Below, in pieces: positions 1 through 5,037 of a stretch of DNA of 5,037 nucleotides. Location of the stretch: NCBI GenBank assembly GCA_945898105.1, contig CAMDHL010000174.1:1-5037 (forward strand), read 5' to 3'. This DNA is from Comamonas sp. lk (GTDB taxonomy: Bacteria; Pseudomonadota; Gammaproteobacteria; Burkholderiales; Burkholderiaceae_C). The notes under the pieces are model-generated. The model did no database searches. It saw only the letters and a list, made by a program, of their open reading frames with translations, and was not told where the DNA came from. A program made the translations under genes and the position numbers. Positions within the stretch are counted from its first letter, which is position 1. Every line of letters begins with the position of its first letter.

Positions 1-33
1 GTTTTGAATCAGGGCGCTGCGATGCGTGTTTGG

Positions 34-1167
34 TCAGCGCGCTGCGGGCAGGGCCGAGTCGGCCTCCACCGGCACACGCGCTGCTAGTGCGCACATCAGC
101 TCGTAGGCGATAGTGCCGCCCGCTTGGGCTACGCGGTCGATAGGCAGTAGGGTGCCGCTGCTGGCATAGCCCCATAGCGTGACCTCCGCGCCCTGGCCGC
201 TGGAGGGCAGTTCGCTCAAGTCAACGGCCAACATGTCCATGCTGACCCGCCCGATAGTACGGCTGGGCTGGCCATCGACCAAGACGGGCGTGCCAGTGCC
301 GCAGCTGCGCGGGTAGCCGTCGGCATAGCCGCAGGCCACGATGCCGATGCGCATGGGGTGCTGCGCGACGAAGGTCGAGCCATAGCCCACGGTGTCGCCC
401 GTTTGTAGCTGCTGAGTTGCGATGACCTGAGACCGCAGGCTCATTGCTGCCTGCAGCCCTGCCTCCATGGCGTCTGCTTGCCCGAAGTCGGGCGCACTGC
501 CGTAAAGCGCAATGCCGGCACGCACCCAGTCGCTGGGCGGCAGGCCGTGCGGTGCTTGCCGCGCATGTAGGTTCTGGCGCAGCACGGCGGCACTGTTGCT
601 CAGGCAGCGCTCGCCCGGCAAGTCCGAGGTGGCGGTTTGGAAGACGGCCGCCTGGGCAGCGATGCCTATCGGTCCGTCAGCGTCGCTGAAATGCGTCATC
701 AGGGAAATTTCGTCCACCTGAGGAAGCGCGTTCAGGCGCGTCCAGGCGGCGCGCGCCTGGTGCGGCGCAAAGCCCAGCCGGTTCATACCGCTGTTGATTT
801 TCAGGAAAACCCGCTGCGGCGTATGGGTTTTGTGTGCCGCCAGCATGTCAATTTGCGCTTCGCAATGAACCGTGTGCCACAAGTCCAGGCGCGAGCAGGC
901 CTCTAGGTCGCGCAGTTCGAATGCGCCCTCTAATAAAAGAATCGGCCCACGCCAGCCCAGTGCGCGCACACGCCGTGCCTCTTCAATATCCAGCAGGGCA
1001 AAGCCGTCGGCGCCCGCCAGTGCGCTAAACACATGTTCAATGCCATGGCCATAGGCATTGGCCTTGATTACCGCCCACAAGCGTGCATCGGGCGCATGCT
1101 GGCGCAGTATGGCGACGTTGTGGCGCAGGGCCTCGGGGTGGATTAGGGCTTGGAGGGGGCGCGGCAT
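34..1167 (-). CDS. alr: Alanine racemase, PLP-dependent
   Basis: Interconverts L- and D-alanine in the cytoplasm, supplying D-alanine for peptidoglycan. The 377-residue product has the usual family length (about 360-390) and both domains: an N-terminal PLP-binding barrel and a C-terminal beta domain. The PLP-lysine motif AVIKANAYGHG places the Schiff-base lysine at K35. The opposite catalytic base is Y281 in CGYADGYPR. R130 (NSGMNRLGF), H159 (MTHFSD), R216 (VRAGIALYG), M310-D311 (GRVSMDM) and Y355 (TIAYELMC) match conserved active-site positions known from the Geobacillus enzyme. The reading frame stays open for 85 codons upstream, but that part looks non-coding and runs across the intergenic region into lplT. 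The ATG at 1167 puts MPRPLQALIH at the normal family N-terminus, and no GTG or TTG start lies close upstream. There is no clear Shine-Dalgarno; a small palindrome occupies its place. It is divergent from lplT. It could be called dadX in a catabolic context, but no dadA is visible. Confidence 0.96.
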   Translation of the reverse strand: MPRPLQALIHPEALRHNVAILRQHAPDARLWAVIKANAYGHGIEHVFSALAGADGFALLDIEEARRVRALGWRGPILLLEGAFELRDLEACSRLDLWHTVHCEAQIDMLAAHKTHTPQRVFLKINSGMNRLGFAPHQARAAWTRLNALPQVDEISLMTHFSDADGPIGIAAQAAVFQTATSDLPGERCLSNSAAVLRQNLHARQAPHGLPPSDWVRAGIALYGSAPDFGQADAMEAGLQAAMSLRSQVIATQQLQTGDTVGYGSTFVAQHPMRIGIVACGYADGYPRSCGTGTPVLVDGQPSRTIGRVSMDMLAVDLSELPSSGQGAEVTLWGYASSGTLLPIDRVAQAGGTIAYELMCALAARVPVEADSALPAAR

Positions 1168-1169
1168 GG

Positions 1170-1182
1170 CGCTACTGTAGCG
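1170..1182. repeat. 13-bp perfect palindrome at the alr start
   Basis: CGCTACTGTAGCG is a perfect inverted repeat: two 6-base arms around one central base. It lies two bases upstream of the alr start codon, where a ribosome binding site would be expected. It could be an operator half-turn, an mRNA structure limiting alr translation, or chance. The one-base loop is too tight for a normal RNA hairpin, so a DNA-level role or coincidence is likelier. Confidence 0.35.
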
Positions 1183-1208
1183 GGCGAATGTAAGGTGTCG
1201 CGCCTGCG

Positions 1209-1217
1209 TGCTATAAC
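1209..1217 (+). promoter_or_regulatory. Candidate extended -10 promoter for the lplT operon
   Basis: TGCTATAAC matches the extended -10 pattern (TGn followed by TATAAT) with one mismatch in the hexamer. It lies in the 118-base divergent spacer between alr and lplT. A start point about 7 bases downstream would give a leader of roughly 60 bases before lplT. No convincing -35 box lies 16-18 bases upstream, which extended -10 promoters can tolerate. I found no equally good promoter for alr on the other strand. The rest of the spacer shows no other recognisable element. Confidence 0.4.
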
Positions 1218-1274
1218 CCGCGCACTGTGATTCCTGACCGCTGTACGCCACCCCCGCCGAGAACGGCAAACCAG

Positions 1275-1289
1275 ATGACGACCGAATGA
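1275..1289 (+). other. Four-codon mini-ORF overlapping the lplT start
   Basis: ATG ACG ACC GAA TGA encodes MTTE, and its stop codon overlaps the lplT ATG in an ATGA arrangement. Neither this ATG nor the lplT ATG has a good Shine-Dalgarno. The mini-ORF might feed ribosomes to lplT by termination-reinitiation, or it may be chance. The same ATGA junction recurs twice downstream in this operon. Confidence 0.25.
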
Positions 1290-2569
1290 AGCGCGGTTTT
1301 TTCACCATCATGTCGGCGCAGTTCCTCAGCTCGCTGGCCGATAACGCCTTGTTTGTGGGCGCGGTGCAACTGCTGCGCGGTGCCCAGGCACCCGAGTGGC
1401 AGCAGGCCGCGCTGGTGCCCATGTTTGCGTTGTTTTATGTGATCCTGGCCCCTTTTGTCGGCGCATTTGCCGATGCCTACCCCAAGGGCAAGGTCATGCT
1501 GGTCAGCAATGGCATAAAAATCGTCGGTTGTTTGCTGATGCTGTTTGGCGGGCATCCGCTTATGGCCTATGCCGTGGTGGGCCTAGGTGCCGCTGCCTAT
1601 TCGCCGGCCAAATACGGCATCCTGACCGAATTGCTGCCCGCCTCCCAATTGGTCAAAGCCAATGGCTGGATCGAGGGTCTGACGATCGCGTCCATTATTT
1701 TGGGCGTCTTGTTGGGTGGTCAGTTGATCGGTCCGCATATTGCGCCCCATCTACTGGCGCTGGATATTCCCTTCTTGGACACCAGTATTGACACCCCGCC
1801 GGAAGCGGCGATTTGCGCACTGGTTGTGCTTTACCTACTCGCCGCCTGGTTTAACACCCGTATCCCGCTGACCGGCGTGGACATGCGCCCTTTGCCTAAA
1901 AACCTATTTGGTTTATTGCCCGACTTCTGGCACTGCAATATGCAACTGTGGCGCGACCGGCTGGGCCAGATTTCGCTGGGAACCACCACCTTGTTTTGGG
2001 GCGTGAGCGGTAATTTGCGCTACATCGTGCTGGCATGGGCCGCTGCTGCATTGGGCTACTCAGTGACACAAGCGTCAGCCCTCGTTGGCGTGGTGGCCGT
2101 GGGCACAGCTTTGGGCGCGGTGGTGGCCTCCATGCGTGTGCGTTTAGAGCACGCCACCCGTGTGCTGCCGCTGGCCGTGGGCATGGGCTTGCTGGTGATT
2201 TTGTTGAACTTTATTACCAACGTCTGGGTGGCAGCGCCCTTTTTGATATTGCTGGGCGCCCTGGGTGGCTTTCTGGTGGTGCCCATGAATGCCTTGCTGC
2301 AACACCGCGGGCATAACCTGATGGGCGCGGGACGCTCCATCGCCGTGCAAAACTTCAATGAGCAGGCCTGCATCCTGGTTCTAGGTGGTTTGTACAGCTT
2401 GTCCACCGGCATGGGCGTCTCGGCTTTTGTGGCTATAAGTGCCTTTGGAATGCTGGTGGCCGGCTGCATGGAATTGATCCGCCGCTGGCATCGGTACAAC
2501 TGCCGCGTCCACGGCACTGAAGTGGAACGGCTACTGGAAATCGCCCGCAACGACGACCTGCACGGATGA
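1286..2569 (+). CDS. lplT: Lysophospholipid transporter LplT (MFS)
   Basis: An inner-membrane carrier of the major facilitator superfamily. In E. coli, LplT flips lysophospholipids such as lyso-PE inward for re-acylation. The 427-residue product is hydrophobic throughout and compatible with 12 membrane segments. It resembles E. coli LplT (about 397 residues) at several points: AQFLSSLADNALF near residue 11 (D19 in the family GDN/ADN motif), FVGAFADAYPKGKVM at 57-71, AAAYSPAKYGILTEL at 102-116, LVKANG at 122-127, GTTTLFWGVSGNLRY at 232-246, GGFLVVPMNALLQHRG at 327-342 and SIAVQNFNE at 351-359. It has extra sequence around residues 150-172 and a hydrophilic C-terminal tail of about 25 residues relative to E. 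coli. ATG 1286 is the only sensible start, because an in-frame TGA at 1235 precedes it and only CTG intervenes. No Aas-type acyltransferase follows, unlike E. coli lplT-aas. The stop overlaps the next start by ATGA. Confidence 0.93.
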   Translation: MKRGFFTIMSAQFLSSLADNALFVGAVQLLRGAQAPEWQQAALVPMFALFYVILAPFVGAFADAYPKGKVMLVSNGIKIVGCLLMLFGGHPLMAYAVVGLGAAAYSPAKYGILTELLPASQLVKANGWIEGLTIASIILGVLLGGQLIGPHIAPHLLALDIPFLDTSIDTPPEAAICALVVLYLLAAWFNTRIPLTGVDMRPLPKNLFGLLPDFWHCNMQLWRDRLGQISLGTTTLFWGVSGNLRYIVLAWAAAALGYSVTQASALVGVVAVGTALGAVVASMRVRLEHATRVLPLAVGMGLLVILLNFITNVWVAAPFLILLGALGGFLVVPMNALLQHRGHNLMGAGRSIAVQNFNEQACILVLGGLYSLSTGMGVSAFVAISAFGMLVAGCMELIRRWHRYNCRVHGTEVERLLEIARNDDLHG

Positions 2570-3486
2570 GCCGCGTCGGTTCTGCGCTGGCCGTGGGGGC
2601 GTTGCTTGGCAATGCGTTTTGTTACGGGCTCTCTTGGTGGCCGTTTCGGCAATTGCAGGCGCTGGGTGTGCATCCCTTGTGGGCCACGGTGCTAGTGGAT
2701 GCACTGGTTCTGCTGGTTATTGTGGCTTTGTCGCCGCGCGTGCTTGGCCAATTGACGCGCAGTTGGGCCTTGTGGCCTTTGCTTCTGGCGGCCGGATGCA
2801 CCAATGTCGGCTTTAACTGGGCAGTCACCATCGGCGATGTGGTGCGTGTGGTGCTTTTGTTCTATTTGATGCCGGTGTGGGTTGCCCTCATGGCCTGGCC
2901 GCTGTTGGGCGAGCGGCCTAGTTTGCGCTCTGTGGCCTATATGTTGCTGGCCTTGTGCGGCGTGGTACTCGTGCTAAAAACCCCCGAATCACCCTGGCCG
3001 TGGCCACATGACCTGGCCGACGCCTTGGCCTTGATGGGCGGCTTTAGTTTTGCCTTGACCAATCTGCTGCTGCGCCGTTTGCGCGATTCCGATGCCATGA
3101 CGATTACCGCCACCATGCTGCTGGGGGGCACCATCTTGTGTGCGTTAACCGCCTGGGTTGGGATGGAGCAAGGCATGGTGCCCGCACTACCCGCGCCTGC
3201 TGCGCCTTGGCTATTGGGTGCGCTCGGTTTGGCACTGATGATCGGCGTGGGCAATGTGTCTTTGCAATACGGCGCCGCGCGCTTGCAAGCACACACCACT
3301 TCCATCGTCCTGCTCTGCGAGGTAGTGTTTGCCAGTGTGTCTGCCATCCTTCTGGGCGCTGGAGTGCTGACAGAGCGCGTGGCGATCGGCGGTGCCCTCA
3401 TATTCGCGGCGGCTTTGTTGTCTGCGTTATCCTCTCCCGCCGCGCACGATAGCGCCCCAGCCACCATCGCAACGGAGACACCATGA
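2566..3486 (+). CDS. EamA/DMT-superfamily permease
   Basis: A 306-residue inner-membrane protein with about ten hydrophobic segments (roughly residues 7-27, 37-56, 66-86, 91-112, 121-138, 148-168, 178-198, 213-235, 243-265 and 271-290). It shows the two-fold EamA repeat typical of drug/metabolite transporters. The first repeat ends in LMPVWVALMAWPLLGERPS (E116), and the second carries the matching CEVVFASVSAILLGAGVLTER (E270). Length and topology are standard for the family, which exports amino acids, metabolites or drugs. The substrate cannot be read from sequence. The start overlaps the lplT stop and the stop overlaps the peroxidase start, both by ATGA, so expression is probably coupled to both neighbours. 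The only start-proximal purine stretch is a weak ACGG, which fits coupling rather than independent initiation. The C-terminal 16 residues are a polar tail. Class assignment is confident; function is unknown. Confidence 0.88.
   Translation: MSRVGSALAVGALLGNAFCYGLSWWPFRQLQALGVHPLWATVLVDALVLLVIVALSPRVLGQLTRSWALWPLLLAAGCTNVGFNWAVTIGDVVRVVLLFYLMPVWVALMAWPLLGERPSLRSVAYMLLALCGVVLVLKTPESPWPWPHDLADALALMGGFSFALTNLLLRRLRDSDAMTITATMLLGGTILCALTAWVGMEQGMVPALPAPAAPWLLGALGLALMIGVGNVSLQYGAARLQAHTTSIVLLCEVVFASVSAILLGAGVLTERVAIGGALIFAAALLSALSSPAAHDSAPATIATETP
3474..3478 (+). promoter_or_regulatory. Shine-Dalgarno of the peroxidase gene
   Basis: GGAGA lies four bases before the ATG at 3483, inside the end of the permease gene. 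It is the clearest ribosome binding site within the operon and fixes the peroxidase start. It suggests the peroxidase is translated more strongly than lplT or the permease, which lack such a site. Confidence 0.7.
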
Positions 3487-3971
3487 GCAACGCTTTTGAC
3501 TTTGAAGCCACCACCATTGACGGCAAACCTTTGCAACTCAAAGACTTCCAAGGCAAAGCTGTGTTGGTGGTCAATACGGCTAGTGCCTGTGGCTTCACGC
3601 CCCAGTTTGCCGGACTCGAAGAGTTGCATCAACGCTACCAGGCCAAAGGGCTGGTGGTCCTCGGATTCCCTTGCAACCAATTTGGTGCGCAGGACAAGGG
3701 CAGCGATACCGAGATCGCCAACTTCTGCCAGAAAAACTATGGCGTCAGCTTTGCCATGATGTCCAAGGTCGAGGTTAATGGTTCCGGCGCGCATCCGCTT
3801 TTTAAATGGCTCACGCACGAGGCGCCGGGCATTTTGGGCACCGAGTCCATCAAGTGGAATTTCACCAAGTTTTTAGTCGGACCTGACGGCGTGGTGCGTA
3901 AGCGCTATGCGCCCACCGACACGCCGGCCAGTTTGGCTGCCGACATCGAGGCTGCGCTACCCGCCGGCTGA
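3483..3971 (+). CDS. gpx: Glutathione peroxidase family, likely thioredoxin-dependent
   Basis: A 162-residue thioredoxin-fold peroxidase that reduces hydrogen peroxide and organic or lipid hydroperoxides, probably in the cytoplasm since no signal peptide is seen. The peroxidatic residue is C36 in NTASACGFTPQ, the family signature, with cysteine rather than selenocysteine. The tetrad partners are Q70 (FPCNQFGAQ), W125 and N126 (KWNF). C64 lies in the FPCNQF motif, and C82 lies in FCQKNYGVSF, where atypical 2-Cys members carry the resolving cysteine. These positions coincide with C36, C64 and C82 of yeast Gpx3, and members with that cysteine generally use thioredoxin rather than glutathione. 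It is a full-length, compact form without the tetramerisation insertion of animal enzymes. E. coli BtuE is the best-known bacterial relative. It has its own GGAGA site and overlaps the permease stop by ATGA. The physiological reductant is inferred. Confidence 0.94.
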   Translation: MSNAFDFEATTIDGKPLQLKDFQGKAVLVVNTASACGFTPQFAGLEELHQRYQAKGLVVLGFPCNQFGAQDKGSDTEIANFCQKNYGVSFAMMSKVEVNGSGAHPLFKWLTHEAPGILGTESIKWNFTKFLVGPDGVVRKRYAPTDTPASLAADIEAALPAG

Positions 3972-3980
3972 TCGGGCCCC

Positions 3981-4961
3981 ATGCGCTCGCTGGTTTTCGG
4001 CTTTGTTGTTGTCCCCAACTTTTCGCTGATTGCGCTGAGCGCCTGCGTGGACCCTTTGCGCCTGGCCAACCAGGTGCTAGGCCACACGGTGTACCACTCC
4101 GTGCTGCTATCAGTCGATGGCGGGCTGGTAGCTTCCAGCGACGGCATCCAGGTCATGACACAGCACAGTCTGGCGCAGGCGCCCGGACTGGATGTGGTGT
4201 TTGTCATCGGCCCCAACCCGATTCCCAAACGCGGTTTGCGCACGCTGGCGCTGTGGCTGAAGAAGCAAGCCTCCCTGGGTTTGCCGCTGGGCGGTATCGA
4301 TACCGGTGCCTACCTGATGGCACAGGCCGGTTTGCTCGATGGCTACCGCAGCACGATCCACTGGGAAGACCATGAGGCCCTGGCCGAGCAATTCCCCAAA
4401 GTCATCGTCACGCAGCATTTTTTCGAGGTGGACCGCGACCGCTACACCTGCAGCGGGGGCGTGGCGCCCCTGGATTTGATGACTTATTTACTAACGCAGG
4501 CGCCGGGTAGTCGTGAGCTGGCCAATGAAGTAGCCAATCTCTTAATTGCCGAGCGGCGCAGCCTGACCGATGTGCAAACCGTCTCCATCATCCACCAAAG
4601 CCGGGTGACCAATCCGGTGGCCATTGAGGTCTTGCGCTTGATGGAAGCCAATGTGTCCGAGCCCTTGACGATTAGCGAGTTAGCGCAACTGGCCGGCGTA
4701 TCCTTACGCAGCTTGCAACGTTTATTCAAGCAAAAATTTGAGCGTTCGGCAGAGCGCGTGTATCTGGACATACGCTTAGCGCATGCACGCCTTTTGGTGC
4801 ACCGCAGCGACAAAAGTGTGCGCGAAATTGCAGTGCGCACCGGTTTTGCCTCGCCCTCGCACCTGACTGCACGTTACACGCCCCGCTACGGTGCCTCGCC
4901 GCAAAAAGACCGCGACAAGCGGGCGCAAGGCATGGCGTCGAAAGACAGATTATTGTCGTAA
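3981..4961 (+). CDS. AraC-family regulator with DJ-1/PfpI-like sensor domain (GlxA/ArgR/GbdR type)
   Basis: A cytoplasmic DNA-binding regulator of 326 residues, typical for this group. Residues 1-185 form a class-I glutamine-amidotransferase-like (DJ-1/PfpI) domain. The nucleophile-elbow position reads GGIDTGAYLMAQAGLLDG with D107 in place of the catalytic cysteine, followed by STIHW (H127), so it should bind a ligand rather than act as an enzyme. Residues 212-310 form the AraC domain with two helix-turn-helix motifs: ISELAQLAGVSLRSLQRLF (231-249) and VREIAVRTGFASPSHLTARY (280-299). Segments such as FPKVIVTQHFFEVDRDR and LMEANVSEPLT resemble Pseudomonas ArgR, GbdR and CdhR, which activate arginine, glycine betaine and carnitine catabolism. 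It starts nine bases after the peroxidase stop with no strong Shine-Dalgarno, so it may be co-transcribed. No alternative start fits the family N-terminus better. The effector is unknown. An operator-like repeat overlaps its 3' end and probably serves the next gene. Confidence 0.92.
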   Translation: MRSLVFGFVVVPNFSLIALSACVDPLRLANQVLGHTVYHSVLLSVDGGLVASSDGIQVMTQHSLAQAPGLDVVFVIGPNPIPKRGLRTLALWLKKQASLGLPLGGIDTGAYLMAQAGLLDGYRSTIHWEDHEALAEQFPKVIVTQHFFEVDRDRYTCSGGVAPLDLMTYLLTQAPGSRELANEVANLLIAERRSLTDVQTVSIIHQSRVTNPVAIEVLRLMEANVSEPLTISELAQLAGVSLRSLQRLFKQKFERSAERVYLDIRLAHARLLVHRSDKSVREIAVRTGFASPSHLTARYTPRYGASPQKDRDKRAQGMASKDRLLS

Positions 4962-4982
4962 TAGAAAAGTCCTATAGCGACA
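4954..4982. promoter_or_regulatory. Imperfect inverted repeat, candidate operator for the downstream gene
   Basis: Two 11-base arms, TGTCGTAATAG (4954-4964) and CTATAGCGACA (4972-4982), are inverted copies matching at 9 of 11 positions around a 7-base centre. The repeat overlaps the regulator's stop codon and ends 43 bases before the next ATG. The TGTCGC core on the minus strand recalls the half-site I remember for Pseudomonas ArgR (TGTCGC, eight bases, AA), a regulator of the same family as the protein encoded just upstream. A CATACT -10-like hexamer at 4991-4996 would place the repeat over the -35 region, which suits an activator. There is no T-run after it, so it is unlikely to be an intrinsic terminator. 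Confidence 0.5.
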
Positions 4983-4990
4983 TTTCCCCG

Positions 4991-4996
4991 CATACT
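4991..4996 (+). promoter_or_regulatory. Weak -10 candidate for the gene starting at 5026
   Basis: CATACT matches the -10 consensus at four of six positions. The expected -35 position (about 4968-4973) has no recognisable hexamer and falls within the inverted repeat, as seen at activator-dependent promoters. Transcription would begin near 5003, leaving a leader of about 23 bases that contains the ribosome binding site. Confidence 0.25.
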
Positions 4997-5014
4997 CGGC
5001 CCGCTGAACCCCAC

Positions 5015-5019
5015 GGAGA
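5015..5019 (+). promoter_or_regulatory. Shine-Dalgarno of the truncated downstream gene
   Basis: GGAGA sits six bases before the ATG at 5026, an ideal spacing. It sits 12 bases before a second in-frame ATG at 5032, so the first ATG is preferred. It supports a real gene beginning at the window edge. Confidence 0.65.
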
Positions 5020-5025
5020 TAAACC

Positions 5026-5037
5026 ATGACCATGCCT
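5026..5037 (+). CDS. Start of a gene cut by the window edge, product unknown
   Basis: Only four codons (MTMP) are inside the window, so the product cannot be identified. A gene is supported by the well-placed GGAGA upstream, by the spacer with an operator-like repeat before it, and by the common pattern of a GlxA/ArgR-type regulator lying next to its catabolic target. If that pattern holds, an amino-acid or quaternary-amine catabolic enzyme or transporter would be expected, but this is inference from the neighbour only. Confidence 0.55.

Noticed and set aside
1..33. Sequence downstream of alr considered as part of another gene
   Set aside because: It is too short to assign. A neighbour such as radA is common next to alr in this group, but nothing here shows it.
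14..40. GCGCTG/CAGCGC inverted pair at the alr stop, considered as an intrinsic terminator
   Set aside because: The stem is only six bases with a 15-base loop, and no T-run follows on the alr strand.
35..44. CAGCGCGCTG palindrome
   Set aside because: It is a short alternating GC palindrome inside the last alr codons and is expected by chance in such DNA.
1168..1422. An 85-codon in-frame N-terminal extension of alr
   Set aside because: It crosses the intergenic region and overlaps lplT antisense, its sequence does not look like a racemase N-terminus or a signal peptide, and the internal ATG at 1167 gives the standard family start.
2056..2673. A 205-codon open frame on the minus strand opposite lplT and the permease start
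   Set aside because: It is antisense to a clearly recognised gene, has a basic, low-complexity composition typical of shadow frames in GC-rich DNA, and shows no recognisable domain.
2937..3818. A 293-codon open frame on the minus strand opposite the permease and peroxidase
   Set aside because: It spans two well-supported genes on the other strand and has no domain or credible start context; best explained as a codon-bias shadow.
4954..4982. Inverted repeat considered as a Rho-independent terminator of the regulator gene
   Set aside because: The arms are AT-rich and mismatched near the loop, the repeat overlaps the stop codon, and it is followed by ATTTCCCC rather than a T-tract.
1..5037. 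Search for a new defence, mobile or RNA-based system
   Set aside because: Nearly all bases are explained by five recognisable genes with normal lengths and intact key residues. I saw no long repeats, array, tRNA-like fold, integrase or atypical gene.

Overview
This is an ordinary chromosomal segment, most likely from a betaproteobacterium of the order Burkholderiales, and probably close to Comamonadaceae such as Rhodoferax, Polaromonas or Limnohabitans. That placement is inferred from high GC content, the style of the proteins and the divergent alr/lplT arrangement; no database search was possible. I see no mobile element, CRISPR array, RNA gene or phage gene. Codon use looks similar across all five complete genes, so there is no sign of recent transfer.

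Layout. The minus strand carries alr (alanine racemase, 34-1167), which supplies D-alanine for peptidoglycan. A 118-base divergent intergenic region (1168-1285) holds a plausible extended -10 promoter for the plus-strand genes. The plus strand then runs without a gap: lplT (lysophospholipid importer, 1286-2569), a ten-helix EamA/DMT-type permease (2566-3486), and a glutathione/thioredoxin peroxidase (3483-3971). Nine bases later comes an AraC-family regulator with a DJ-1/PfpI-like sensor domain (3981-4961). lplT/permease and permease/peroxidase both overlap by ATGA, so these three genes are almost certainly one translationally coupled operon. The regulator may be read through from it.

After the regulator, a short spacer (4962-5025) leads to the first four codons of another gene with a good ribosome binding site. 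An imperfect inverted repeat with TGTCG/CGACA ends (4954-4982) overlaps the regulator's stop codon, just upstream of that gene. It is the best candidate for the regulator's own operator, and therefore for a regulator-target pair cut by the window edge. The regulator belongs to the group containing Pseudomonas ArgR, GbdR and CdhR, so the missing gene may act in catabolism of an amino acid or quaternary amine. Its identity cannot be read here.

How the genes may work together: lplT recovers lysophospholipids at the inner membrane and the peroxidase can reduce lipid or organic hydroperoxides, so the operon has a loose cell-envelope maintenance theme, with alr (cell wall) divergent. This is inference from context. 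Nothing in the window amounts to a clear, previously undescribed system. The operator-like repeat and the unassigned permease are the parts most worth a second look.
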